Origin: Desulfurella acetivorans A63
GTDB lineage: Bacteria > Campylobacterota_A > Desulfurellia > Desulfurellales > Desulfurellaceae
Direction: 5' to 3'
Assembly: GCA_000517565.1 (NCBI GenBank)
Contig: CP007051.1
Coordinates: 891,039 to 955,038, forward strand
DNA: 64,000 bases
This document shows positions 17,307-26,810 of this stretch, in pieces. The notes under the pieces were generated by a model. It was given only the letters and a program-made list of their open reading frames with translations. It searched no databases and was not told the origin of the DNA. Position 1 is the stretch's first letter; the number at the start of each line of letters is the position of its first letter. The position numbers and the translations under genes are program-made.

Positions 17307-18043
17307 AAAAGTTTTTTATTGGTTTTGCAATAGCATGGAATATGCTAACAAATATACCATTATTTAGAATTTATACATTTAAAGAAGGCTACAATGCTTA
17401 CGCATGTGTAAATTATGGTGTTGTGGGGTTTGTTTTAGGATTAATTGTCTATTTGCTTTGCAAAATTGCATGTATTGAGCCCTATATTCTGGTAAAAGTT
17501 TTAATATTTAGCTTTTATACGTTTTCTTATGGTGCACTTCATCTTGATGGCTTGTTTGACAGTCTTGATGCAATTTTTTTAAAAGCACCAAAAGAAAAAT
17601 TATTGAGCATTTTAAAAGATCCCCACCTTGGTTCATTTTCTGTAATTTTTGGCACATTATTTATAATTACAAAACTGAGCGCTTTTGTTTACCTTAAAAA
17701 TATGTCTTTGTTTATTGTAGCGGCAAGTGCTTCGCGCTTTAGTGTAATATTTCCTATGAGATTTTTCCCATACATTTCTTCTGGTATGGCACAAAAGGCA
17801 AAAAATGAGCTTAAAAGCTATCATTTAATAATTGCAAGCATTATTATGGTTGTTTTTTTATCGCCAATTTATAGGTTTTCTATTTTAATTTTAATATTTA
17901 GCGTTTGCTGTAGTTTATTTATTGGCAATCTTTTGACAAAAAAATTTGGTGGCCTAAATGGTGATTTTTACGGATTGTTAATTGAAACAAATGAGTTACT
18001 TTTAATTTTGGTTTTTGTTTTTTTGGGTAAATATTTATCTTGA
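17303..18043 (+). CDS. cobS: Adenosylcobinamide-GDP ribazoletransferase (cobalamin synthase)
   Basis: A 246-aa integral membrane enzyme that joins AdoCbi-GDP with alpha-ribazole (phosphate). The signature GALHLDGLFDSLDAIF, followed by LKDPHLGSFSVIFG, corresponds to the acidic metal-binding motif of CobS. About six membrane segments are visible, and the final FGGLNGDFYGLLIETNEL matches the family C-terminus. It ends the cobalamin cluster; the stop codon lies inside the -35 box of the tRNA promoter. No cobT or cobC is present here. Confidence 0.9.
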   Translation: MKKFFIGFAIAWNMLTNIPLFRIYTFKEGYNAYACVNYGVVGFVLGLIVYLLCKIACIEPYILVKVLIFSFYTFSYGALHLDGLFDSLDAIFLKAPKEKLLSILKDPHLGSFSVIFGTLFIITKLSAFVYLKNMSLFIVAASASRFSVIFPMRFFPYISSGMAQKAKNELKSYHLIIASIIMVVFLSPIYRFSILILIFSVCCSLFIGNLLTKKFGGLNGDFYGLLIETNELLLILVFVFLGKYLS

Positions 18044-18068
18044 CACATTGGTACAAATTTCATAATTT
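18040..18068 (+). promoter_or_regulatory. tRNA-Pro promoter overlapping the cobS stop codon
   Basis: TTGACA (18040-18045) contains the TGA stop of cobS. After a 17-nt spacer comes TAATTT (18063-18068). The predicted start lies about 4 nt before the mature tRNA. Confidence 0.65.
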
Positions 18069-18078
18069 ATCTTCAGTG

Positions 18079-18155
<77 letters not shown>

Positions 18156-18156
18156 T

Positions 18157-18603
18157 TTAAGCTTTTTTGGTTTTCTCCCATTCTTCAATGTCGCCTTCAA
18201 TTACATAAAACAAAGGGTTGGTTGAGATTTTGTCGCTATTTAATTTAAGCAAAAATTCATACCTATTTTTGTCCCTTAACTTGAGCTTATTTAACAAATG
18301 GTTGTATTCAAATTCAAGCTGACCTCTCTTTAGGGGAATTTTTTCGACAAGTAAGTTTAGAGTTGATATTTTGCTTACATTAAAATTATAATTCCTATTT
18401 CTTGCTTCTAAATATACAAAGTACAAAAAAGAATCGATAGCATTTAATGGGTCACTATAAGCTTTAAATCTATCAAGTTGTGGATGATTTTTATAGCCTT
18501 TGGTTAAAGACAAAAGGACTTTTTTTGCAAGTAATCCTTCTCTCCACAGCGCAAGTAAACCTTTTGTATCTAAATAAGCAGGATGCAAAGACCATAATCT
18601 CAT
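18157..18603 (-). CDS. Pyrimidine-dimer DNA glycosylase / endonuclease V-like protein
   Basis: A 148-aa protein beginning [25 protein letters not shown], followed by [14 protein letters not shown]. These are the landmarks of the Pyr_excise (DenV-like) family. The family includes phage T4 endonuclease V, which excises UV cyclobutane dimers; members of the bacterial branch are mostly uncharacterised. It follows uvrC on the same strand after 47 bp but has its own promoter. The stop codon lies 1 bp from the end of the convergent tRNA gene. The start has no ribosome site and is the predicted transcription start. Confidence 0.8.
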   Translation of the reverse strand: MRLWSLHPAYLDTKGLLALWREGLLAKKVLLSLTKGYKNHPQLDRFKAYSDPLNAIDSFLYFVYLEARNRNYNFNVSKISTLNLLVEKIPLKRGQLEFEYNHLLNKLKLRDKNRYEFLLKLNSDKISTNPLFYVIEGDIEEWEKTKKA

Positions 18604-18609
18604 GAAAAT

Positions 18610-18637
18610 ATTATAACTACAGGTATATTTTTTTCAA
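18610..18637 (-). promoter_or_regulatory. Promoter giving a leaderless DenV-like mRNA
   Basis: Minus strand TTGAAA (18637-18632), 16-nt spacer, TATAAT (18615-18610). The seventh nucleotide downstream is the A of the ATG at 18603. Confidence 0.6.
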
Positions 18638-18650
18638 TAAACAATTTTGC

Positions 18651-20429
18651 CTAAAAATCTTTTAATTTTTCTTTTATCATTTGAGCAATAGATTCGCTTA
18701 TGCCTTTTATGGAGACAATATCTTTTAACGGGGCATTTTTTATATTTTCTATACTGCCAAATTTTTCAAATAATTCTTTTTTTCTTTTTGGACCAATAAA
18801 TTCAATCCTATCAAGTGCACTTGCAATTGTTGTTTTGCTTCTTAGATTTCTGTGATATGTGTTTGCAAAGCGATGAGCTTCATCTCTTAGCTTTTGCAAA
18901 AAGTTTAAAACTTTTTTATTTGTTTCAACTTTGCCATGTTCTAAATACACGCTATCTTCAACATCATATAAGCTTCTTATGGTTTTATGATCAATCTTTT
19001 CTTTTGCTATAGCAATAGCTTTTACACCACAAAAACTTGCTGCTTTTAATTGTATAGGTCCGCCATCAAGTATAACTACATCTGGCAAGATGAGTTTTGA
19101 GTTTTTAATCAAATTAATATGCCTGCAAATAGCTTCTTTCATAGATTCATACTCGAATTTTGATTCAAGTTTGTATTTTCTATAGTAGGATTTGTTAAAA
19201 CCTGAAATATCAAACCTTACAACACCTGCAACTACATATTCAAAGCTAATGTGTGCAATATCAAATACGTCAAAATAATAAGGTATTTTTTCAAGTCCAA
19301 GTAATAATTTTATCTGTTTGAAAACTTCCAAATTTGCTTTGAGTTTTGAAAGATGCAAATCCAGCTGTTCTTTGGCATTGTTTTTTGCCAATTCCAATAT
19401 TTTGAGGTTTTCTCCTTTTTTTGGATAGACAATTTCTACCTTTTTTTCAAAAATACTATTGGATAATTCAAGGGGTTCGCTTATTAAAATTTTTTTAGGC
19501 AAAAGTTCTCCCTGAAGATAGTATTGTATGACAAATTCCTGTTTTGATTCCAAATCAAATGACTTATTAAAAAAGAAGCTTCTACCAGCAATAACCTTAC
19601 CTAACCTTACATTTAAAACATAAATGCAAGTAATGTCGTCTTTTTCCAAAAACGCAAAACAATCCAAAATTTGTGCTTTTGTATCTGTTACAATAGGTTT
19701 TTCTTTTAATATATTGATTGCTTCAAGTGAATCTCTAAGCTCAATTGCTTTTTCAAATTGTTCTTCGTTTGCATATTTTTTTATCTGTTCGATGATTTTA
19801 TTTTTTAGCACATCGTGATTTTTTGACAAAAGAAGCTTTATTTCATCAATTAATTTTAAATAGTCTTGTTTGCTTACCATCTGGGCACAGGGCGCAAGAC
19901 ACTTTTTCATCTGATAATAAATGCATGGTTTTTGATTTGTTTTTTGACAGCTTTTGTCATCTTTTTGTATAATTTTATACGAATCTTTTATAACTTTTAT
20001 AAGCATATGCAAGCTTTCTGCTGAAGGAAAAGGACCAAAATAAAAATCATCTTTATTTTTTATGCGTCGTGAGTATGTAACACGAGGAAAATTTTCGCTA
20101 TATGTTATTCGCAAATAAGGGTAGCTTTTATCGTCTCTAAATACAATATTGTATGGTGGACGTTGTTCTTTTATTAAATTTGATTCTAAAAGTAATGCTT
20201 CTTCTTCATTTTTTGTAACAATGATTTCAACACTATGGGCTTCCTGTATCATCTTTTGTTTATAAGGATCAATATTTTTTCTTAGATAAGAAGCCAATCT
20301 GTTTCTTAGATTTTTTGCTTTCCCAATATAGAGTAGCTCATTTTGACTTGAATATATTTTATATATGCCAAAAAGTTTTGGAATTTGACGCAATAGTGTT
20401 TTATCTAAAAAAATTTCAACACCGTTCAT
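18651..20429 (-). CDS. uvrC: Excinuclease ABC subunit C
   Basis: A 592-aa dual-incision nuclease of nucleotide excision repair. The GIY-YIG domain is at the N-terminus (FGIYKIYSSQNELLYIGKAKNLRNRL). A four-cysteine cluster about residues 159-180 (pattern C-x6-C-x7-C-x3-C) is the probable [4Fe-4S] site. A UVR helix is near residue 215, then the RNase H-like C-terminal nuclease with DVVILDGGPIQLKAA, then paired HhH motifs ending in KGISESIAQMIKEKL. Length is normal. A TATAAT box (20442-20437) ends 7 nt before the ATG and no ribosome site is seen, so this mRNA may also be nearly leaderless. Confidence 0.96.
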   Translation of the reverse strand: MNGVEIFLDKTLLRQIPKLFGIYKIYSSQNELLYIGKAKNLRNRLASYLRKNIDPYKQKMIQEAHSVEIIVTKNEEEALLLESNLIKEQRPPYNIVFRDDKSYPYLRITYSENFPRVTYSRRIKNKDDFYFGPFPSAESLHMLIKVIKDSYKIIQKDDKSCQKTNQKPCIYYQMKKCLAPCAQMVSKQDYLKLIDEIKLLLSKNHDVLKNKIIEQIKKYANEEQFEKAIELRDSLEAINILKEKPIVTDTKAQILDCFAFLEKDDITCIYVLNVRLGKVIAGRSFFFNKSFDLESKQEFVIQYYLQGELLPKKILISEPLELSNSIFEKKVEIVYPKKGENLKILELAKNNAKEQLDLHLSKLKANLEVFKQIKLLLGLEKIPYYFDVFDIAHISFEYVVAGVVRFDISGFNKSYYRKYKLESKFEYESMKEAICRHINLIKNSKLILPDVVILDGGPIQLKAASFCGVKAIAIAKEKIDHKTIRSLYDVEDSVYLEHGKVETNKKVLNFLQKLRDEAHRFANTYHRNLRSKTTIASALDRIEFIGPKRKKELFEKFGSIENIKNAPLKDIVSIKGISESIAQMIKEKLKDF

Positions 20430-20466
20430 ACAGTCAATTATAACAAAAAAATGTATTTTTAGAATA

Positions 20467-20496
20467 TGTAAGCAAAGCTTTTAAGCTTTGCTTACA
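20467..20496 (-). terminator. Strong dyad downstream of the rhodanese gene
   Basis: TGTAAGCAAAGCTT (20467-20480) and AAGCTTTGCTTACA (20483-20496) form a perfect 14-bp stem with a 2-nt spacer, 8 bp after the rhodanese stop. It separates that gene from uvrC. There is no immediate U-tract in the minus direction, so it may act as an mRNA-stabilising or imperfect intrinsic terminator. Confidence 0.55.
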
Positions 20497-20504
20497 AAAA
20501 AGTA

Positions 20505-21431
20505 TCAGAGGGGGGATGCACCTGTAACGATTGGTATATTTGGATTTCTTGATGCGCTAACCATTGAGCCGTTATATGTAAAAGCCAGCTCATTATCAAA
20601 TAAAGCTCTTTCTATAAACCATAAACCGCTAGCAAAGTAACCTGTGTTGCAATATGAAATAATTGGTTTATTATTATCCACACCAGCTTTTTTAAGTAAG
20701 CTCTCAATTTCTTGTGGTGTTTTAATTAAAAAGTAATTATCAACTTTTTTAACGCACTCGCCTACTGGCAGGTTAACTGCCCCTTTTATGTGGCCATATT
20801 TTGCAAGTCGTTTATCACTTGTAAACTCACCTGTGTATTGAGCAAATGGTCTTACATCGACAAGTTGAATTTTATTTTCATTTTTAACTGCCCATTCAAC
20901 AAAATCGCTAAATACATAAGTTTGTGGTGTATTGCGCTTTATTACAAAATGTGTTTTTGGTAGCGCAACTTCGCCTGATTGAACTGGTCTTTTTTCATCA
21001 ACCCATTTTTCAAAACCACCATTCATAAAATACACATTTTCAATGCCAACCCATTTTAGAGCCAAAATAACCCTTGTAGCATTTGTTAAGAAAAATGCAG
21101 GATTATCTCCTCCAGAATAAACGATTACAGTGTCAGTTGGTAAAATTCCAGCATTTGATAAAGCTGCTTCGAGTTGCGAGTTACTAGCAATACTTGCAGC
21201 TTTAACACCATATTGTTCACTAAAAAGCTCGCCCGTTGGTGTTAAATTTACAGCATTGGGTAAATGTGCTTTTAGATATGCTTCTTGTGGTCTTGTATCT
21301 ATAATTACCACACCTTTTTTACCAATCATAGATGCAACTTCTTGAGTGCTTAAAATACCAACTTTTGCAAAAGCAAAGTTAAACAATAAAAGCAAAGATA
21401 AACATACCATCCATGCTAAACGCTTTAGCAT
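20505..21431 (-). CDS. Exported rhodanese (thiosulfate sulfurtransferase), tandem domains
   Basis: A 308-aa protein with a signal peptide (about residues 1-22, ending NFAFA) and two rhodanese domains, about 30-155 and 170-300. The catalytic loop of the second domain is YCNTGYFASG with the Cys nucleophile. The first domain has VYSGGDNPAF with no Cys and should be inactive, as in classic tandem rhodaneses. Acting in the periplasm, it would move sulfane sulfur from thiosulfate or polysulfide to an acceptor, fitting the DoxDA/SQR/TauE genes elsewhere in the window. It has a strong AAGGAGG ribosome site and its own promoter. Confidence 0.88.
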   Translation of the reverse strand: MLKRLAWMVCLSLLLLFNFAFAKVGILSTQEVASMIGKKGVVIIDTRPQEAYLKAHLPNAVNLTPTGELFSEQYGVKAASIASNSQLEAALSNAGILPTDTVIVYSGGDNPAFFLTNATRVILALKWVGIENVYFMNGGFEKWVDEKRPVQSGEVALPKTHFVIKRNTPQTYVFSDFVEWAVKNENKIQLVDVRPFAQYTGEFTSDKRLAKYGHIKGAVNLPVGECVKKVDNYFLIKTPQEIESLLKKAGVDNNKPIISYCNTGYFASGLWFIERALFDNELAFTYNGSMVSASRNPNIPIVTGASPL

Positions 21432-21463
21432 AAGTACCTCCTTTTAAGTAAGTTTCTCACTAT

Positions 21464-21491
21464 ATAATATACACATATTATTAAATTTCAA
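21464..21491 (-). promoter_or_regulatory. Promoter of the rhodanese gene
   Basis: Minus strand TTGAAA (21491-21486), 16-nt spacer, TATTAT (21469-21464). It lies upstream of the AAGGAGG site of the gene starting at 21431. Confidence 0.55.
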
Positions 21492-21503
21492 CCCCAAAAT
21501 TTT

Positions 21504-21534
21504 TTGCCAAAAAATTAAACTAATGTATTATAAT
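21504..21534 (+). promoter_or_regulatory. Candidate promoter of the mutS2 operon
   Basis: TATAAT (21529-21534) with a possible TTGCCA (21504-21509) at a long 19-nt spacing. The predicted start near 21541 would place the upstream ATG at 21523 inside the promoter, favouring ATG 21544 as the real start of mutS2. Confidence 0.4.
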
Positions 21535-21543
21535 ATCAAAGGT

Positions 21544-23760
21544 ATGAAAAGTGTTTTTGAAGTTTTAGAGTTTGATAAACTAAAAAATGTTCTAAAAGAG
21601 TTTGCTCAAACAACATACGGTAAAAATTGTATTGATAAGATAGAGCCTGTATTTGACTTCGAAAAAGCTCTCCAAAATTCAAAGATTTTAGATATTTTTT
21701 TTGAAAGTCTACAAAACTCTATACCAATACTTGATGATATATACATAGATGATTATCTGGAAAAAGTCATTTATTCGCAATTAAGTGCAAAAGAAATTTA
21801 CTACATATATACTTTTATTGATTTTATAAGCAAATTAGACAAAGACTTAAATGAAAATGTCAAAAAATATATCAATTTTGTTAATCTTGATAAACTTAAA
21901 CTTTTAATAGCCCAAACAATTGATGAAACAGGCTACATTAAAGACTCAAGCACAAAAAAACTCTCATTTTTAAGGTCAAAAATTAAAGCAACAAAAGACG
22001 ATATAACAACGCTTTTGCATTTTTTTGTAAGGAAAAAGGGTTTGCAAAATATACTTCTTGATACGAATGTTTTTTTGAAAAATTCACGCTTTACAATACT
22101 TGTAAAGCCAAATTATAAAGAATACATAAAAGCAAGAAAGGTGGATATTTCAAGAGCAGGTTTTTTTGTAGAACCATACGAAATATTTGAAAAAAACAAT
22201 TATCTTGAAGATTTAATACTGGAAGAAACAAAAGAAATACAAAAAATCCTTGTTGCTTTCACAAACCTTATAAGAAAACACACTCAAGATTTGATTCATA
22301 ATACAAAAGAACTTGCAAAGCTTGATTGTTTTTGTGCAAAAATCTTATTTGCAAAAAAATTTAATGCAATATTGCCAAAATTTGATGAAAAAAAGCGTCT
22401 TGAAGCTTACAATTTAAAACATCCATTGCTTTTAAAAACTCACGAAAATGTTGTAGGGAATGATTTAAACTTAAATGGATCTTTAATTATAACAGGTCCA
22501 AATACTGGCGGAAAAACAGTATTTATAAAGCAAGTTGGCCTTGCAACGCTTTGTGCGTTTGCCAATATACCAATCTGTGCAGATTACTTTTCGATAGGTA
22601 AAGTGTCAAATATATTTGCTGTAATTGGCGACGAGCAGGAAACAGAAAGTTTGAGCACCTTTTCTTCGAATATGGTTAGAATAAAAGAAATAATAGATAA
22701 ATCAGACGAAAACTCCCTGATACTATTAGACGAACCAGGAAGTGGAACAAGCCCAGATGAAGCATATGCAATCGTATATGCTATATTTTATTATTTAAAC
22801 AAGAAAAACCCAATGCTTATCATGAGCACGCACTATAGAAATCTGGTATATAAGCTAAAAGATATTGACAATGTCTATTTAGCTGCATTTGAGTTTGACG
22901 AAGATAAACTGCAACCTACCTATAAGCTAACCTATGGCAAAATTGGCAAAAGCTACGGCATAGAAATCATGCAAAAGTATTTAAACACTGATATATCCGA
23001 AATAGCTAAACAAGCTTTTGAATCAAAAGAAAATCAGCTATTTGACAAATACGAAAAAGAACTTAATGAAATGCTAAGAAAAAAAGATCTATACAACAAA
23101 CTCATAAAACGATACAAGATGCTATTTAACAGACTCAATCAACAAATAAATCAGTTAAAGGAAAGTTTATTGAGTGAACACATGCAAACGCAACAGCAAT
23201 ATAAACAACTGTTAAATACATTAAAAAAAGAGATTTCAAAGGTTATCAAGACCAAAGAAATAAAAGATGCCCAAAGGTTTGTAAGCTCAATTGAAAAATT
23301 TGACTTACCAAGTGAGCAAACTCCAAATTCAAGACAAGTATTTGAAAAAGGAGACACTGTAAAGTTAGGCAAATCCTTTGGTACAATTATTAACATAAAA
23401 GGACAATACGCTCAAGTAAGTATTGATGGTAAACTTATACAGGCAAAAATATCTATGTTGGAAAAAAAGCAAAGTCTACCAAAACAAAGTTCTATAAATA
23501 TAACTGATTCAATACAGTACAGGCAGGAATTGAATATAATCGGCATGCATGCATTTGAAGCTGAACTTGAAGTATTGCAATTTCTTGACTATGCTGTGGC
23601 AAATGATATAAAAGAAGTCCGAATTATCCACGGAAAAGGAAGTGGTGTATTGAAGGAAATGGTAAGAAATCTATTAAAAGATCATAAATTTGTAGAAAGT
23701 TTTTCAATGGCACCACCAAATCTGGGCGGAGACGGTGCTACTATAGTGGTTTTAAAATGA
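21544..23760 (+). CDS. mutS2: MutS2 family endonuclease/ATPase with Smr domain
   Basis: About 738 aa. The N-terminal core and lever helices lead into the MutS ATPase: Walker A GPNTGGKTV, Walker B LLDEPGSGTSPDEA and STHYRNL. A long coiled coil (about 510-610) and a KOW-like segment (KGDTVKLGKSFGTIINIKG) follow. The C-terminal Smr nuclease domain carries GMHAFEAELEVLQFLD and HGKGSGVLK. There is no mismatch-recognition domain. MutS2 proteins suppress recombination and, in some bacteria, act on collided ribosomes. The ATG at 21544 is chosen over 21523 from the promoter position and the usual N-terminus. It heads a seven-gene overlapping operon. Confidence 0.92.
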   Translation: MKSVFEVLEFDKLKNVLKEFAQTTYGKNCIDKIEPVFDFEKALQNSKILDIFFESLQNSIPILDDIYIDDYLEKVIYSQLSAKEIYYIYTFIDFISKLDKDLNENVKKYINFVNLDKLKLLIAQTIDETGYIKDSSTKKLSFLRSKIKATKDDITTLLHFFVRKKGLQNILLDTNVFLKNSRFTILVKPNYKEYIKARKVDISRAGFFVEPYEIFEKNNYLEDLILEETKEIQKILVAFTNLIRKHTQDLIHNTKELAKLDCFCAKILFAKKFNAILPKFDEKKRLEAYNLKHPLLLKTHENVVGNDLNLNGSLIITGPNTGGKTVFIKQVGLATLCAFANIPICADYFSIGKVSNIFAVIGDEQETESLSTFSSNMVRIKEIIDKSDENSLILLDEPGSGTSPDEAYAIVYAIFYYLNKKNPMLIMSTHYRNLVYKLKDIDNVYLAAFEFDEDKLQPTYKLTYGKIGKSYGIEIMQKYLNTDISEIAKQAFESKENQLFDKYEKELNEMLRKKDLYNKLIKRYKMLFNRLNQQINQLKESLLSEHMQTQQQYKQLLNTLKKEISKVIKTKEIKDAQRFVSSIEKFDLPSEQTPNSRQVFEKGDTVKLGKSFGTIINIKGQYAQVSIDGKLIQAKISMLEKKQSLPKQSSINITDSIQYRQELNIIGMHAFEAELEVLQFLDYAVANDIKEVRIIHGKGSGVLKEMVRNLLKDHKFVESFSMAPPNLGGDGATIVVLK

Positions 23761-25421
23761 ACCTTGCACAAGAAATCAAAAATAGATTAGATATTGTAGA
23801 TTTTATAAGCAGATATGTAAACTTAAAAAAAATTGGTTCTAATTATGTTGGCTTATGTCCTTTTCATTCAGAAAAAACACCTTCATTTACCGTAAACAAA
23901 CAAAAACAGTTTTTTCATTGCTTTGGTTGCGGAGAAAGCGGTGATGTAATAACTTTTTATATGAAAATAGAAAACCTGGAGTTTAAAGAAGCAATTAAAA
24001 ACCTTGCGCTGGAGTTAGGATTGGATGCAGACACTTTAGATGAAAGCACTAAAAAAGAAAATATACTCCTTGATATAAATAAGCTTGCTTGTGAGTTTTT
24101 TCAAAATAAACTTAAAAACTCAAATCTTGCATTGAAATACTTAGAAAAAAGACAAATAACAAGAAAAACTCAAGAATTATTTCAGCTTGGATATAACCCG
24201 GATGATAACTCATTGCTTGATTTTTTGCTCAAAAAATACACAATTAAGCAATTAAATGAAGTTGGTATTGTATCGAATTCTTATAATATATTTGGCGGCC
24301 GTTTGATGTTTCCAATACACGACGAATATGGTCGCATTGTAGGTTTTGCAGGTAGAGCATTGCATGAAAACCAAAAAGCAAAGTATATTAATACAAAAGA
24401 AACAGTTTTATTTTCAAAACAAAAAATACTTTACGGTTTTGATAAAGCAAAGGCTTTTGCAAAAGATTACCTTATTGTTTGCGAAGGTTATTTTGATTGT
24501 ATTAGACTACATCAGGAAGGTTTGCAATGTGCGTGTGCAACAATGGGTACAAATCTATCTGATTATCACATAAGGCTAATAAAAAAATATACAAACAAGA
24601 TTTACTTTAATTTTGACACAGATGAAGCTGGCATAAATGCAATGCTAAAAAACACTAAGGTTTTAGGTCAGCTTGATGCATATGTAATAGAATTTAATTT
24701 AGATGATGCAAAAAAAGAAGATCCAGATAGCTTTGTATTAAAATACTCTATAGATGAATACAAAAAACAATTGCAAAACGCAAAAGACTATTTTAGTTTT
24801 TTAGAAGAAAAGATACTTACCCAGTATAACCTCCAAAATGCAAGGCTCCTTCATTCAAAACCTATATTTGTTGCAAGTGCAATAAATGCTATAAAAACTG
24901 CAATAGATAGTATAAATGACCCAATAACAAAAAGTTTGTATTATTCAAAGGCAAGAAAGCTTCTTAATCTAAATCTCCTCCAAAAAAATCCTATCGCTCA
25001 AGAAAAACCTAAAAAAAAGTATACAAAAAATCACTATATAATCTCTTATTTATTAAAAGACCCTTTTTTGCTTGATTGGATTGAAGATAAAGAAGAATTT
25101 GCAAAAAATTTTGACGATGATCTTCGAAATATATTTTTAAAACTTACAGAAAATAACCAAATTAGTTTTGAAGAATTTGTATCAAATTTAGACAAACAAA
25201 GTGCATCATTATGCTATGAGCTATACTTGCTAACAAACGAAGAAACTATTTCACAAAAGCGCACAAACTTTTTAATGCTTATAAATGCTATAGAGATGGA
25301 AAAACTTAAAAAAAAGATGCAATATTACCTGAAAGAAATTGCCAAAAACCCAGAAAATGAAGAGTTAAAAGAACTCTACAGACAAACTAAAAATAAACTT
25401 CAAAGGCTAAAAAATGAATAA
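23757..25421 (+). CDS. dnaG: DNA primase
   Basis: A 554-aa primase that makes RNA primers at the replication fork. The CHC2 zinc finger is at about residues 37-63 (CPFHSEKTPSFTV, then HCFGCGESGD). The catalytic core follows, and the Toprim motif LIVCEGYFDCIRL with FNFDTDEAG carries the acidic metal-binding residues. The C-terminal helicase-interaction region is short. The start overlaps the mutS2 stop by 4 bp, and the next gene overlaps by 8 bp. No rpoD follows, unlike the classic rpsU-dnaG-rpoD operon. Confidence 0.95.
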   Translation: MNLAQEIKNRLDIVDFISRYVNLKKIGSNYVGLCPFHSEKTPSFTVNKQKQFFHCFGCGESGDVITFYMKIENLEFKEAIKNLALELGLDADTLDESTKKENILLDINKLACEFFQNKLKNSNLALKYLEKRQITRKTQELFQLGYNPDDNSLLDFLLKKYTIKQLNEVGIVSNSYNIFGGRLMFPIHDEYGRIVGFAGRALHENQKAKYINTKETVLFSKQKILYGFDKAKAFAKDYLIVCEGYFDCIRLHQEGLQCACATMGTNLSDYHIRLIKKYTNKIYFNFDTDEAGINAMLKNTKVLGQLDAYVIEFNLDDAKKEDPDSFVLKYSIDEYKKQLQNAKDYFSFLEEKILTQYNLQNARLLHSKPIFVASAINAIKTAIDSINDPITKSLYYSKARKLLNLNLLQKNPIAQEKPKKKYTKNHYIISYLLKDPFLLDWIEDKEEFAKNFDDDLRNIFLKLTENNQISFEEFVSNLDKQSASLCYELYLLTNEETISQKRTNFLMLINAIEMEKLKKKMQYYLKEIAKNPENEELKELYRQTKNKLQRLKNE

Positions 25422-26208
25422 AATAAAAGTGCCATTTAAATTTAATTTAGAATACACGCTTGAAAGCGGGCAAATTTTCAGAATCTCAAAAATAAATGAT
25501 GGTTATAGAATATTTTCAAGTGTAATATTTGATGTGTATTTTGATGGTAATTACTTATATTACAACAATGTAGATAAAAACTACATAATGAGATTTTTTT
25601 CACTGGATATTGATTTTGATAAAATTATTAACCAGATCATGCTTGACAATCACATAATTAAAGCAATAAAAGCATTCGAAGGTTTAATTATACTCACGCA
25701 AGATCCATACGAAACAACAGTGTCTTTTATCTGCTCTGCTTTCAACAACATAAAGCGCATAAGATTAATGCTTGATAAGGTAAGTGAGGTCTATGGCAAT
25801 AAAACAGATTTAGGTTATACATTTCCTTCTTGTAGCGTTAACTTTGAGGAAGAGGTATTATCTAAGTGTGGTTTTGGGTTTAGAAAAAGATACATTTCAA
25901 ATCTTACACAAAACAAAGACTTCTTTGATAATCTTTATAATCTCGATACAAAAACAGCAAAAATAAAGTTAATGAACTTGCAAGGCATAGGTTCAAAGGT
26001 TGCAGACTGTATTTTGCTTTTTGCATACAGGCGTTATGAAGTTTTTTGCACTGATGTATGGATAAAAAGAATAATTGAAAAGCTATACTTTAACAATCGT
26101 AAACAAAGTGTAAGAACTATTGAAGAATTTGGAAAAGATTATTTTGGACAATACGCAGGCATTGCTCAGCAGTACTTGTTTTTGGCAGCAAAAAAAGGAG
26201 TTATATGA
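25414..26208 (+). CDS. 8-oxoguanine DNA glycosylase (OGG1/AlkA type)
   Basis: A 264-aa HhH-GPD glycosylase/lyase. The N-terminal beta domain includes YTLESGQIFRI, as in OGG1 proteins. The helix-hairpin-helix reads LQGIGSKVADCILLFAY, in which the Lys of GSKVADC aligns with the catalytic lysine of OGG1. CTDVWIKRI supplies the conserved Asp. It removes oxidised guanine and nicks the strand. Embedded between dnaG and a DedA gene with overlaps at both ends, so co-transcribed with replication/repair genes. Confidence 0.85.
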   Translation: MNKIKVPFKFNLEYTLESGQIFRISKINDGYRIFSSVIFDVYFDGNYLYYNNVDKNYIMRFFSLDIDFDKIINQIMLDNHIIKAIKAFEGLIILTQDPYETTVSFICSAFNNIKRIRLMLDKVSEVYGNKTDLGYTFPSCSVNFEEEVLSKCGFGFRKRYISNLTQNKDFFDNLYNLDTKTAKIKLMNLQGIGSKVADCILLFAYRRYEVFCTDVWIKRIIEKLYFNNRKQSVRTIEEFGKDYFGQYAGIAQQYLFLAAKKGVI

Positions 26209-26810
26209 GTTATTTAATTGATTTGGCTGATTTTTTGGTTAAAGCTATTGGGGCGTCTGGATATTTAGGTATTTTTTTTCTGATGTTTTTAGAAAGCTCC
26301 ATTGTACCACTACCGGGAGAATTCGTAATTCCACCTGCCGGTTATTTAGCTGCAGTTGGAAAAATGAACCTTTGGGTTGTTATAATTGACGGAACGCTTG
26401 GTAGTTTAGCTGGAGCGCTTTTTAACTACTATGTATCCAAAACACTTGGACTAAAAATTGTCTTAAAATTTAGTAAAATTTTCAGACTGGAAAAAGCACT
26501 AAAAAAAACTGTTGTTTTTTTTGAAAAACATGGTGCAATAAGTGTTTTTGTAGGAAGACTTTTGCCTACAATCAGGCATCTTATTTCAATACCAGCTGGT
26601 TTATCTAAAATGAGAGTATTTGCCTTTTCACTTTTTACTACGCTTGGCGCTTTCATCTATACTGCAGGTCTTGCTTTAATTGGCTATTTTGTTGGTAAAA
26701 ATCCTGATTTATTAAAATATTACATGCATAGGTTTAGCGCTGGATTAATTGCGTTTGCAGTGATTTTAATAATTGGATATATTTTTTATAGGAGAAAGTA
26801 TGATAAGTGA
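26205..26810 (+). CDS. DedA family membrane protein
   Basis: A 201-aa integral membrane protein. Family marks are the early LESSIVPLPGEFVIPPAGYLA segment and the re-entrant GRLLPTIRHLISIPAGLSKM, equivalent to the DedA 'GRFxPxxRxxxxxxAG' motif. About five hydrophobic segments follow. DedA proteins are linked to lipid-carrier recycling and membrane homeostasis, and some act as undecaprenyl-phosphate or phospholipid translocases. The specific substrate cannot be read here. It overlaps the glycosylase by 4 bp and the aldolase by 11 bp. Confidence 0.88.
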   Translation: MSYLIDLADFLVKAIGASGYLGIFFLMFLESSIVPLPGEFVIPPAGYLAAVGKMNLWVVIIDGTLGSLAGALFNYYVSKTLGLKIVLKFSKIFRLEKALKKTVVFFEKHGAISVFVGRLLPTIRHLISIPAGLSKMRVFAFSLFTTLGAFIYTAGLALIGYFVGKNPDLLKYYMHRFSAGLIAFAVILIIGYIFYRRKYDK

